DNA of 5,190 nucleotides from Bacillota bacterium (GCA_030527065.1 JAUNBO010000129.1:1-5190), one strand, 5' to 3'. Positions 1-5,174 are shown, counted from the stretch's first letter. The notes: a model not told the origin generated them from the sequence alone. A program made the numbers and translations.

Positions 1-12
1 TTCGTATAAGTC

Positions 13-28
13 AGTGTTCAACAACACT
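13..28. repeat. Short perfect inverted repeat upstream of the first gene
   Basis: AGTGTT (13-18) and AACACT (23-28) form a perfect 6-bp inverted repeat around a 4-base CAAC spacer. It ends six bases before the AAGGAGG ribosome binding site (34-40) of the lipoprotein gene. It could be a small leader hairpin or an operator for a dimeric repressor. The stem is short and AT-rich, so it may be chance. The region upstream is outside the window, so its promoter context cannot be seen. Confidence 0.3.
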
Positions 29-50
29 ATATCAAGGAGGCGCCTGGGAG

Positions 51-680
51 ATGAGAAACATTATTTTTGCTTTATTAGTCAGTATGCTTTTAGTTATGGC
101 AGTAGCCTGCGAGAATGAAACGGTTGGAGATGCTACCATTGAGAGTGATGAAAACGGGTTTCTGATAACGCCGGAGGATCTGCGGGTCGCAGTCAATCAA
201 GCAGCTTCTCAGGAGTGGCAATTGCCTGAGTACGAAGTGAACGAGATTCCGGATCATTCACGCCAATCCACTTCTTATATCACTCCCAGCCTTATGTTTG
301 TAGTCAATGAATATTTCGGCGAGGGCGGTGGTATGCCGGTAATCATCATCCAATACCGTGACCCAGAGAAGGAACTCAGCGAGGAGGATCTTGCGCTGAT
401 GACAGAGTGCTTTGAAATTGTCGTGGGTTTGGTCGATCCGAAGGAGGATGCGCAGGAAATCATGGACGTCGTCATGGGCGATGAAACGATTTATGAATCC
501 GACAATCTTTTCTATATTTACGACAGCCATACCACGGAGTACTTTGGGCATTTTGCAACTTTCATGATTGCAGTCTCTGCGGACCCCTGGATAGAAACCT
601 ACTATCATGACAGGGATTTAATCATCCAATCGGAAGAAGAGTGGGGCGGTAACGGCGCCACAACGGAAACATCGAATTAG
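51..680 (+). CDS. Predicted lipoprotein of unknown function
   Basis: The 209-residue product begins with a short positive N-region (MRN), a hydrophobic stretch (residues 4-19) and Cys20 in the context AVAC, an imperfect but plausible lipobox. It is therefore probably lipid-anchored on the outer face of the membrane. The mature part is acidic, rich in Asp and Glu, and appears to be a globular alpha/beta domain: predicted strands around residues 80-102 (SLMFVVNEYF, MPVIIIQYRD) and 148-170 are separated by an acidic helix near 108-135. The C-terminal tail (about 196-209) is Gly/Thr/Asn-rich and probably disordered. I recognise no family or catalytic motif. ATG at 51 is supported by AAGGAGG at 34-40, ten bases upstream, and by the signal sequence starting there. 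It is more AT-rich than the sporulation genes downstream. It is 89 bases from the next gene, which also encodes a membrane-linked protein, so the two may be co-transcribed. The gene is secure; its function is unknown. Confidence 0.8.
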   Translation: MRNIIFALLVSMLLVMAVACENETVGDATIESDENGFLITPEDLRVAVNQAASQEWQLPEYEVNEIPDHSRQSTSYITPSLMFVVNEYFGEGGGMPVIIIQYRDPEKELSEEDLALMTECFEIVVGLVDPKEDAQEIMDVVMGDETIYESDNLFYIYDSHTTEYFGHFATFMIAVSADPWIETYYHDRDLIIQSEEEWGGNGATTETSN

Positions 681-695
681 TCTGAGTTCAACTTT

Positions 696-719
696 ACTCA
701 TTAACGATAAGAAATGAGT
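696..719. repeat. Weak intergenic hairpin
   Basis: ACTCATT (696-702) and AATGAGT (713-719) are a perfect 7-bp inverted repeat with a 10-base loop, 15 bases after the stop codon of the lipoprotein gene. The stem is AT-rich and no run of T follows on the + strand, so it does not look like a standard intrinsic terminator. It could be a mild attenuator, an RNA processing site or chance. The rest of the 681-769 gap shows no clear promoter. Confidence 0.3.
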
Positions 720-769
720 TTCGGGAAGCGAACTGTTTTCAAAAGAAAGATGATCTGGAGGGGAGCTGT

Positions 770-1318
770 ATGTGCGGGGAGAGAGCGAGACTGAGCAACA
801 AACATCAGAAAATCATATGTGTTGCGGTAATTTTACTGATGCTTTTTGCGCTGGTTTATGGATATTGCCAGAACCGGCAGGACAGGATCACGGCGGGCGA
901 CATGGTTTACCGGACGCTGGCGATACAAACCCTGACCCTGAACCATATGCGGAGTTCCATTATAAATGAAACCCCGGACTTGTTGTTGTATCAGATGGAT
1001 GTATCTCGAAACCTGCTATGTTATATACCACCGTTGTTGCTAAACCCAGAGATAACCTGGCGGCAGAAGTATGATTCGCTATACGAAGATCTATACGTTA
1101 TCGGATATCCCTCGGATAAGACGCCAGAACAAATCGCAGCGGCAAAGGAGGGGGCGCTCTCTAAAATTGAGGAGCTGGTGGGCATTAACCAAGAAGTGGA
1201 GGCCTTGTGCGCCCACGATGACCGTGCGAGAAGCATGCTCAAGTACTACAAATTAACCGATCCCGGCTTTGAATTTTACCAAAGCGCAGCCGGGGAGGCG
1301 GATGAAGAAGGAAATTAA
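770..1318 (+). CDS. Single-pass membrane protein of unknown function
   Basis: The 182-residue product has a basic, cytoplasmic-looking N-terminus (residues 1-14, with Arg5, Arg7, Lys11 and Lys14), one strong transmembrane segment (about 15-32), and a largely helical remainder expected on the outer face. Residues 120-160 are charged and amphipathic and could form a coiled coil. The last ten residues are acidic. Five cysteines are present (2, 17, 33, 84, 147); none sits in a lipobox, so this is a signal anchor rather than a lipoprotein. I recognise no family. ATG at 770 follows GGAGGGG (757-763) with six bases between, an ideal spacing. It lies 89 bases after the lipoprotein gene and 77 bases before comEA, which has its own promoter, so it probably belongs with the upstream gene. 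The gene call is good; the role is unknown. Confidence 0.75.
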   Translation: MCGERARLSNKHQKIICVAVILLMLFALVYGYCQNRQDRITAGDMVYRTLAIQTLTLNHMRSSIINETPDLLLYQMDVSRNLLCYIPPLLLNPEITWRQKYDSLYEDLYVIGYPSDKTPEQIAAAKEGALSKIEELVGINQEVEALCAHDDRARSMLKYYKLTDPGFEFYQSAAGEADEEGN

Positions 1319-1336
1319 AGAAAGCAAAAAAATAAA

Positions 1337-1365
1337 TTGACATTTTATTCCTTTCAGAGTATAAT
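1337..1365 (+). promoter_or_regulatory. Perfect-consensus sigma-A promoter for comEA
   Basis: TTGACA (1337-1342) and TATAAT (1360-1365) are both exact consensus hexamers, separated by the optimal 17 bases. Transcription would start near 1372, giving a leader of about 24 bases before the comEA ATG at 1396, with the ribosome binding site GGAAGGAA at 1379-1386. The flanks are AT-rich, as expected. No operator-like repeat overlaps it, so it should be strong and vegetative unless a repressor outside this view acts on it. It may also feed the BofC-like gene and spoIVB by read-through, since I see no terminator after comEA. Confidence 0.88.
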
Positions 1366-1395
1366 TTTAACAAATACTGGAAGGAATATTTTTTT

Positions 1396-2058
1396 ATGGA
1401 AACTACAAGGAAATTAAGATTGAAGGCATTGGCCGGCTTGTTACTGGCAGTCGTTGCACTTATGATTTATTTGGGAGACAGGGTATTCACTCCGGAAGGA
1501 GACATCCTGATAGAGGCCCGTCAAAGCATTTCAGCCGCAGGGGAAGAAGAAAACTCTGGGGAGGGGGGAGATGAAAAAGAGGATTTTTTGTCGGAAAACA
1601 TGGAAGAACAGCGAAATATACATAATACTATTATCGTTGATATAGCTGGCGCCATAGAGAAACCGGGAGTCTACCACCTGGAAGAGGGAAGCAGACTCTA
1701 TCAGCTGATAGAATTGGCGGGAGGGCTTGCCGCAGATGCGGATATGCGCTATTTGAACCGGGCGGCCGTTCTGGAAGATCAGCAGAAAATCTACATTTAT
1801 ACGGAAGACGAGGCGGAAAAGGAGGCGGTAAAGGAACTTTCTTCCGCACAGGGAAGCGAGGGCGCTTCTGTAAACATCAATACGGCTGACACAAAGGCTC
1901 TGGAGACCCTCAGCGGCGTGGGGCCTTCCACCGCCGCAAAGATCATTGCCTATCGTCAGGAATACGGCCCGTTCAAGAGCATAGAGGAGATCAAGAACGT
2001 CAGCGGCATAGGCGAGAAAACGTTCGAGACGATCAGGGACCGCATTCGTGTAAATTAG
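1396..2058 (+). CDS. comEA: ComEA-type competence DNA-binding protein
   Basis: The 220-residue product has the full ComEA layout. A membrane anchor spans about residues 11-27, followed by an acidic, probably disordered linker (35-75), an SLBB domain (about 78-136, containing the typical VDIAGAIEKPGVYHL segment and the ELAGGL turn), and a C-terminal helix-hairpin-helix domain (158-218). The latter shows VNINTAD at its start and two hairpins, GVGPSTAAKI (174-183) and GIGEKTFETI (204-213). In known competence systems ComEA sits on the outer face of the membrane and binds incoming double-stranded DNA for the ComEC channel; that role is inferred here from family membership. No comEB or comEC follows, so the gene is separated from the classic operon. 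The start at 1396 is supported by GGAAGGAA (1379-1386) and by the perfect promoter just upstream. Length is normal for the family, and nothing looks broken. Confidence 0.93.
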   Translation: METTRKLRLKALAGLLLAVVALMIYLGDRVFTPEGDILIEARQSISAAGEEENSGEGGDEKEDFLSENMEEQRNIHNTIIVDIAGAIEKPGVYHLEEGSRLYQLIELAGGLAADADMRYLNRAAVLEDQQKIYIYTEDEAEKEAVKELSSAQGSEGASVNINTADTKALETLSGVGPSTAAKIIAYRQEYGPFKSIEEIKNVSGIGEKTFETIRDRIRVN

Positions 2059-2079
2059 GGATATTCCCCGGGCTGTCCT

Positions 2080-2109
2080 GCATAAAATGTCTTGCGTCCG
2101 TCGAAAATA
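2080..2109 (+). promoter_or_regulatory. Candidate forespore (sigma-F/sigma-G) promoter
   Basis: GCATA (2080-2084) fits the -35 pattern of sigma-F (GYWTA) and sigma-G (GHATR) exactly. Fifteen bases later GTCGAAAATA (2100-2109) matches the sigma-F -10 pattern GGNRANAMTW at all but one position. Read as sigma-G with an 18-base spacer, the -10 (2103-2109) matches five of seven. This is in the gap just before the BofC-like gene and spoIVB; in Bacillus subtilis bofC and spoIVB are forespore genes. One weakness: the predicted start, near 2116, falls inside the ribosome binding site, giving a very short leader. The consensus patterns are recalled from B. subtilis, so this is a candidate only. Confidence 0.45.
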
Positions 2110-2114
2110 GCTTC

Positions 2115-2122
2115 GAGGTGAT
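2115..2122 (+). promoter_or_regulatory. Ribosome binding site that sets the BofC-like gene start
   Basis: GAGGTGAT (2115-2122) is an eight-base match to the anti-Shine-Dalgarno region of 16S rRNA. It overlaps an in-frame GTG (2118) and ATG (2121), which therefore cannot be efficient starts. The ATG at 2127 lies eight bases after GAGG and is the best start. TCGAA (2101-2105) and TTCGA (2112-2116) form a 5-bp inverted repeat that would pair with its 5' edge if transcription began further upstream, for example from the comEA promoter. Confidence 0.65.
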
Positions 2123-2126
2123 GCAG

Positions 2127-2618
2127 ATGTTCAGAGAAAGACGAAGCTATCGGGGCAGGCGATGGATCTTGCCGGTGGTGGCGGCTCTGATCCTGGGGTT
2201 CGGCTATTGGATCAATCAGGGAACAAACGAAGGCCTTCTCCCCGGCGCAGAAGAAGCGGCGGAGGAAACAGCCTCTCCCGGAACGTCCGCCCCGGGAAGC
2301 AGTGCAACAGGGCAGGGCGGCATTTCTTTGCCGACGGACGAAAGCCGGCAGGAAGCAGAAGACGGAGAGACCGGCCATGAAGAGGAAGGCTCCGGCGGCG
2401 GCCCTTCGGAGAGCGGAGAGCGCTACTATCTTCTCCGGGAATCCGAAAACGTGGTCCGTCTCTATTACTGTGATGAAGAAGGGCAGGAAAGCTATGTAAG
2501 GGATACGGAAATCGCCTTTTCTCTCCTCAGCGGGGAAGATCAGGAATTGTTTTCCCAGGGACTACTGATCAGGACAAAGGCGGAGCTGGATGAGCTCCTG
2601 CAGGACTTTGAGAGTTGA
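2127..2618 (+). CDS. Membrane-anchored BofC C-terminal-domain-like protein
   Basis: The 163-residue product has a very basic N-terminus (RERRSYRGRR, residues 3-12), one transmembrane segment (about 13-29), a low-complexity linker rich in Ala, Glu, Gly, Ser and Thr (31-98), and a compact C-terminal domain (99-163). That domain opens with RYYLLRESENVVRLYY, then has LLSGEDQELFSQGL and ends ELDELLQDFES. This matches the BofC C-terminal pattern as I recall it: 'YxLkeyxGxvavy', 'LpeeDqelLexGi', 'eLxxlLedyxS'. In B. subtilis, BofC is secreted across the forespore inner membrane and restrains SpoIVB. Here the gene lies 25 bases upstream of spoIVB, which supports a related role. It differs from B. subtilis BofC in having a membrane anchor with no clear signal-peptidase site, and a disordered linker in place of the N-terminal domain. 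An open frame also runs from GTG 2118, but the ribosome binding site favours ATG 2127. Regulation of SpoIVB is an inference; no homology search was run. Confidence 0.72.
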   Translation: MFRERRSYRGRRWILPVVAALILGFGYWINQGTNEGLLPGAEEAAEETASPGTSAPGSSATGQGGISLPTDESRQEAEDGETGHEEEGSGGGPSESGERYYLLRESENVVRLYYCDEEGQESYVRDTEIAFSLLSGEDQELFSQGLLIRTKAELDELLQDFES

Positions 2619-2631
2619 CGGCCGGGGATGC

Positions 2632-2637
2632 GGGAGG
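2632..2637 (+). promoter_or_regulatory. Ribosome binding site that sets the spoIVB start
   Basis: GGGAGG (2632-2637) is six bases before ATG 2644. The reading frame is open from an earlier ATG at 2590, but that start lies inside the BofC-like gene and would place an unlikely 18-residue polar extension before the hydrophobic anchor. The 2644 start is therefore preferred, leaving a 25-base gap between the two genes. Confidence 0.8.
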
Positions 2638-2643
2638 TTTGAG

Positions 2644-3708
2644 ATGAAAGCTTTTTTAAGGAGCAGAGCGGCTCTGCTTTGTCTGATGGTTTTGTTGCTT
2701 CTGGCAGCGGCAGGAGGCCGGCTTTTTTTTGACGTCAAGGCGGAGGATGCGGCGGCGTCATTGCAAAGCAGCGGTTTTCTGGTGCCGGGAGGGCAGTCCA
2801 TAGGCGTCACCATGGATGTGAAGGGCGTGCTGGTGGTGGGCCTGGAGGAGTTGGAAACGGCGGAAGGCGGGACGGTGAATCCGGGGCTGGCGGCGGGTCT
2901 CCAAATAGGGGACAGCATCCTCACCGTAGAGGGCGTGGCGGTGAACAGTGCGGAAGAGGTGGCCCAGGTGGTCAACGGCCTGCAATCTGCGGTAGAGCTG
3001 AAGGTGCGCAGAAAAAGCGAAACTCTGGACATCCAGGTGGAGCCGGTGCTTTCCGCAGAGGACGGCCTGTATAAGATAGGGGTATGGGTAAGGGCCAGGA
3101 CCGCCGGCCTGGGGACCCTCACCTTTTACGACCCGGTTCAAAACACCTTCGGCGCTCTGGGCCACGCCATTACGGACCCGGTGACGGGACAGCTTTTGCG
3201 GGTGGACGAAGGGCTGCTGCTCCACGCCAGCGTGGAATCTGTGCTTCAGGGCAAGGCCGGAGAGCCGGGAGAAATACGGGGAATCTTTTACGAAGCAGAG
3301 GAGCCTCTGGGACAGCTGAGCCTGAATACGGAGTACGGGATCTTCGGTTCTGTTTATGAAGCCATAGAAAACCCCTATTACACCCAGGCCATTCCCGTGG
3401 CCTCGCCGAAAGAGGTGAAGAAGGGGCCCGCCGTTATCCTGGCCACCCTGGAAGGGGACCGGATGCAGGAATATGACATCGAGATAGAAAAGGTGGACCG
3501 GCAATCCAGTGCGGAGACCAAGGGCCTGGTGCTTCGGGTGACGGACCGGGAGCTCCTGGAGCAGACCGGGGGCATCGTCCAGGGGATGAGCGGAAGCCCC
3601 ATCATTCAGGACGGAAAACTGGTAGGAGCCGTGACCCACGTGTTCGTCAACGACCCGGAGCGGGGCTATGGGATTTTTCTCCAGTGGATGCTGAGCCAGG
3701 TCGAGTAA
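2644..3708 (+). CDS. spoIVB: SpoIVB, PDZ-domain serine peptidase of sporulation
   Basis: The 354-residue product has an N-terminal membrane anchor or signal sequence (about 8-24), a PDZ domain (about 58-135, including NPGLAAGLQIGDSILTVEGV) and an S55-family serine peptidase domain (about 140-354). The likely catalytic residues are His174 in GALGHAITD, Asp301 in RVTDRELL and Ser316 in VQGMSGSPI. Their spacings (His-Ser 142, Asp-Ser 15) equal those of the B. subtilis triad I recall, His236, Asp363 and Ser378. In Bacillus, SpoIVB is made in the forespore, secreted into the intermembrane space, and cleaves SpoIVFA, which releases pro-sigma-K processing; sigma-K partners vary in Clostridia. The product is shorter than the B. 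subtilis enzyme (about 425 residues), and the difference falls before the catalytic His. The gene is 25 bases after the BofC-like gene and 109 bases before spo0A. I see no strong terminator after it. Identification is firm and the triad is intact. Confidence 0.96.
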   Translation: MKAFLRSRAALLCLMVLLLLAAAGGRLFFDVKAEDAAASLQSSGFLVPGGQSIGVTMDVKGVLVVGLEELETAEGGTVNPGLAAGLQIGDSILTVEGVAVNSAEEVAQVVNGLQSAVELKVRRKSETLDIQVEPVLSAEDGLYKIGVWVRARTAGLGTLTFYDPVQNTFGALGHAITDPVTGQLLRVDEGLLLHASVESVLQGKAGEPGEIRGIFYEAEEPLGQLSLNTEYGIFGSVYEAIENPYYTQAIPVASPKEVKKGPAVILATLEGDRMQEYDIEIEKVDRQSSAETKGLVLRVTDRELLEQTGGIVQGMSGSPIIQDGKLVGAVTHVFVNDPERGYGIFLQWMLSQVE

Positions 3709-3744
3709 TGTCAGATCCTCGTGAAAATCGTGGTTTTAATGCGC

Positions 3745-3773
3745 TTGTAAATCAAAGGCACATTCTTTACAAT
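3745..3773 (+). promoter_or_regulatory. Candidate sigma-A promoter for spo0A
   Basis: TTGTAA (3745-3750, four of six to TTGACA) and TACAAT (3768-3773, five of six to TATAAT) are 17 bases apart, the optimal spacing. Transcription would start near 3780, giving a leader of about 38 bases that includes the ribosome binding site AAGGGGG (3804-3810). It would provide vegetative spo0A expression independent of spoIVB. I did not find a convincing sigma-H promoter in this gap. Confidence 0.55.
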
Positions 3774-3817
3774 TAAGGAGAAGCAGGAAGAAAATACTGA
3801 TATAAGGGGGAAATACG

Positions 3818-4621
3818 ATGACAAAGATCAAAGTGGGACTTGCAGACGACAACAGGGATTTCTGCGAGGTCCTGGAAGACTATTTTTCAGACCGGCCCGA
3901 GATCCAGCTGGTGTTTACCGCCCATGACGGCATGGAAACGGTGGAGGCGGTATTCCGGGAAAAGCCCGATATCCTGATCCTGGATATGATCATGCCTTAT
4001 CTGGACGGCCTTGGAGTTCTGGAACGGCTGAGCAGCACTCCTCCGGAGCATCCCCCGAAGATCATCATGCTCTCCGCTGTCGGACAAGAGTCCATCACGA
4101 AAAAGGCCCTGATGATGGGAGCGGCCTATTACATCGTGAAGCCCTTCGATCTGAATATCCTTGCCAAGCGGATCAACCAACTGGCAGGCCTGGAAAATGA
4201 GAAGGACGCTCCCGGCGGGAATCAGGGAAATCTGCGGTCGGTTTTCCAATCCGAAGAAGAGCCGGGGAGCAGTCTGGAGAAAGACATCACCGGAATCATT
4301 CACGAGGTGGGAGTCCCCGCACACATCAAAGGATATCAATATCTGCGCACGGCCATTATCATGGTGGTGGAGGATATGGATCTCCTGAGCGCCGTGACAA
4401 AGGAGCTTTATCCGGCCATCGCCAAGCTGAACAACACCACTCCCAGCAGGGTGGAACGGGCCATCCGCCACGCCATAGAAGTGGCCTGGAACCGGGGGAA
4501 GCTGGAAACCCTGAACAGCCTTTTTGGGTATACGGTACATAACGATAAAGGAAAACCCACGAATTCCGAATTCATCGCCATCATCGCAGACAAGCTCAGG
4601 CTGGAAAGAAAGGCCGGATGA
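3818..4621 (+). CDS. spo0A: Spo0A, master response regulator of sporulation
   Basis: The 267-residue product has the same length as B. subtilis Spo0A. The receiver domain (about 3-125) carries the acidic pocket Asp10-Asp11, the phosphoacceptor Asp56 in ILDMIMP, Ser86 at the conserved Thr/Ser position in MLSAVGQ, Tyr105 and Lys108 in VKPFD. A variable acidic linker (about 126-150) leads to the Spo0A DNA-binding domain (about 153-265), with GVPAHIKGYQYLR, the near-invariant recognition segment TPSRVERAIRHAIEVAW (208-224) and the C-terminal NSEFIAIIADKLRLE. Phosphorylated Spo0A dimers bind TGTCGAA-type boxes and switch on entry into sporulation; this is family knowledge. ATG 3818 follows AAGGGGG (3804-3810) at seven bases. 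It has its own likely promoter and a strong downstream hairpin, so it is probably a single-gene unit, perhaps with read-through from spoIVB. No sensor kinase is in view; orphan kinases elsewhere usually feed Spo0A in Clostridia. Nothing is truncated or altered. Confidence 0.98.
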   Translation: MTKIKVGLADDNRDFCEVLEDYFSDRPEIQLVFTAHDGMETVEAVFREKPDILILDMIMPYLDGLGVLERLSSTPPEHPPKIIMLSAVGQESITKKALMMGAAYYIVKPFDLNILAKRINQLAGLENEKDAPGGNQGNLRSVFQSEEEPGSSLEKDITGIIHEVGVPAHIKGYQYLRTAIIMVVEDMDLLSAVTKELYPAIAKLNNTTPSRVERAIRHAIEVAWNRGKLETLNSLFGYTVHNDKGKPTNSEFIAIIADKLRLERKAG

Positions 4622-4624
4622 GCC

Positions 4625-4631
4625 TGTCGAA
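4625..4631 (+). promoter_or_regulatory. Putative Spo0A box
   Basis: TGTCGAA is an exact match to the core Spo0A-binding sequence. It starts three bases after the spo0A stop codon and about 100 bases before the secreted-protein gene, and is the only exact copy I found on either strand. One exact 7-mer hit in 5.2 kb is close to chance expectation, so only its intergenic position next to spo0A supports it. A one-mismatch version, CGTCGAA, is at 2099-2105 within the candidate forespore promoter. Confidence 0.3.
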
Positions 4632-4664
4632 GCAAGGAGCATATTCGGGGAAAAAATAAGCACT

Positions 4665-4700
4665 GAGCGGCGGAAAAGGACAACTTTCCCGCCGCTCTTT
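4665..4700 (+). terminator. Intrinsic terminator after spo0A
   Basis: GAGCGGCGG (4665-4673) pairs perfectly with CCGCCGCTC (4689-4697). After one A/C mismatch the stem continues with AAAG (4675-4678) and CTTT (4684-4687) around a five-base loop. Only three T residues follow directly (4698-4700), then an AT-rich stretch, so the tail is weaker than ideal. It lies 43 bases after the spo0A stop. Some read-through into the next gene is possible, because I find no good promoter between the hairpin and that gene. Confidence 0.82.
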
Positions 4701-4716
4701 CAGTATATTGAAAAGC

Positions 4717-4724
4717 GGAGGTGA
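4717..4724 (+). promoter_or_regulatory. Ribosome binding site supporting a TTG start
   Basis: GGAGGTGA (4717-4724) is a long match to the anti-Shine-Dalgarno sequence, with nine bases between GGAGG and TTG 4731. The first in-frame ATG is 25 codons later and would remove the whole signal peptide, so the TTG is the natural start despite being a rare initiation codon. Confidence 0.75.
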
Positions 4725-4730
4725 GATCCT

Positions 4731-5174
4731 TTGCACAGGATACAAAAATGGATATTTATCCCTGCGCTGCTTACTGTTTTTACAGGAATTGCTTCCGCCT
4801 ATGACATGTCGGAGGAAAGCCTGACCCTTATGCTGCTGGAAGAGCGGACCGCCATATTGCAGCAGGCGTATTATGGGGAAACAGAGGTTTCTGAGGCGGA
4901 GGAAGAGCTGGCGAAAATAGAAACACATCCCTTGCTGGGGCAGGACATTTCCAGGTTGCGGGAGACGCTCCCCACGGACATGGACAGGGTCTTCTCCATG
5001 GAGCTTCTTTCGCTGGAACGGCAAAGCCGCATCCATGGGTTCCTTACTTATCACGCCGAGATACGTTGGAAACTGCTGGGGGCCCAGGGAAGCTATTTTG
5101 AAGAGCATTCATACCTGGTCGTCCTGAAAAGCGACGGGCGGAATTACAGGCTTTCGGAATTTCAGGCCCTGTAA
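4731..5174 (+). CDS. Small secreted protein of unknown function, TTG start
   Basis: The 147-residue product has a classical signal peptide: basic N-region (HRIQK), hydrophobic core (residues 7-20) and a signal peptidase I site after Ala23 in IASA-YD. The mature protein of 124 residues has an acidic helical first half (about 27-80) and a second half that looks like beta strands (about 104-141), ending in VVLKSDGRNYRLSEFQAL. There is no cysteine, lipobox or second membrane segment, so it should be released from the membrane. I recognise no family. The gene is complete within the window. It lies 109 bases after spo0A, behind the hairpin at 4665-4697; an AT-rich TATATT (4704-4709) lacks a matching -35. 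A Spo0A-box-like sequence lies upstream at 4625. A role in sporulation is suggested by location only. Confidence 0.82.
   Translation: MHRIQKWIFIPALLTVFTGIASAYDMSEESLTLMLLEERTAILQQAYYGETEVSEAEEELAKIETHPLLGQDISRLRETLPTDMDRVFSMELLSLERQSRIHGFLTYHAEIRWKLLGAQGSYFEEHSYLVVLKSDGRNYRLSEFQAL

Noticed and set aside
2217..2420. Low-complexity Ala/Glu/Gly/Ser-rich stretch in the BofC-like gene, considered as a DNA repeat or frameshift
   Set aside because: There is no regular repeat unit, and the frame continues into a good C-terminal domain; it reads as a disordered linker between anchor and domain.
2590..2643. Upstream in-frame ATG for spoIVB at 2590
   Set aside because: It would overlap the BofC-like gene by 29 bases and add a polar extension before the membrane anchor; ATG 2644 has GGGAGG at ideal spacing.
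2758..3639. Long open frame of 293 codons on the - strand across spoIVB
   Set aside because: It is antisense to a gene with an intact PDZ domain and catalytic triad, is rich in His, Gln and Arg as expected of a GC-rich shadow frame, and shows no domain.
3719..3736. Possible terminator between spoIVB and spo0A
   Set aside because: AAAAT and GTTTT can form only a weak five-pair stem, with no GC-rich base and no T run after it.
3754..3775. Possible sigma-H promoter for spo0A (AAAGGCACA and CAATTA)
   Set aside because: The two elements are partial matches and far too close together for a sigma-H promoter.
4639..4658. Possible sigma-F promoter before the secreted-protein gene (GGAAAAAATA at 4649-4658, GCATA at 4639)
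   Set aside because: The -10-like sequence fits, but nothing like a -35 lies at the right distance, GCATA is much too close, and a transcript would begin at the base of the terminator hairpin. The A-rich run makes a chance match likely.
3887..4663. Open frame of 258 codons on the - strand across spo0A
   Set aside because: Complementary to a fully conserved Spo0A and without a recognisable domain; a shadow frame.
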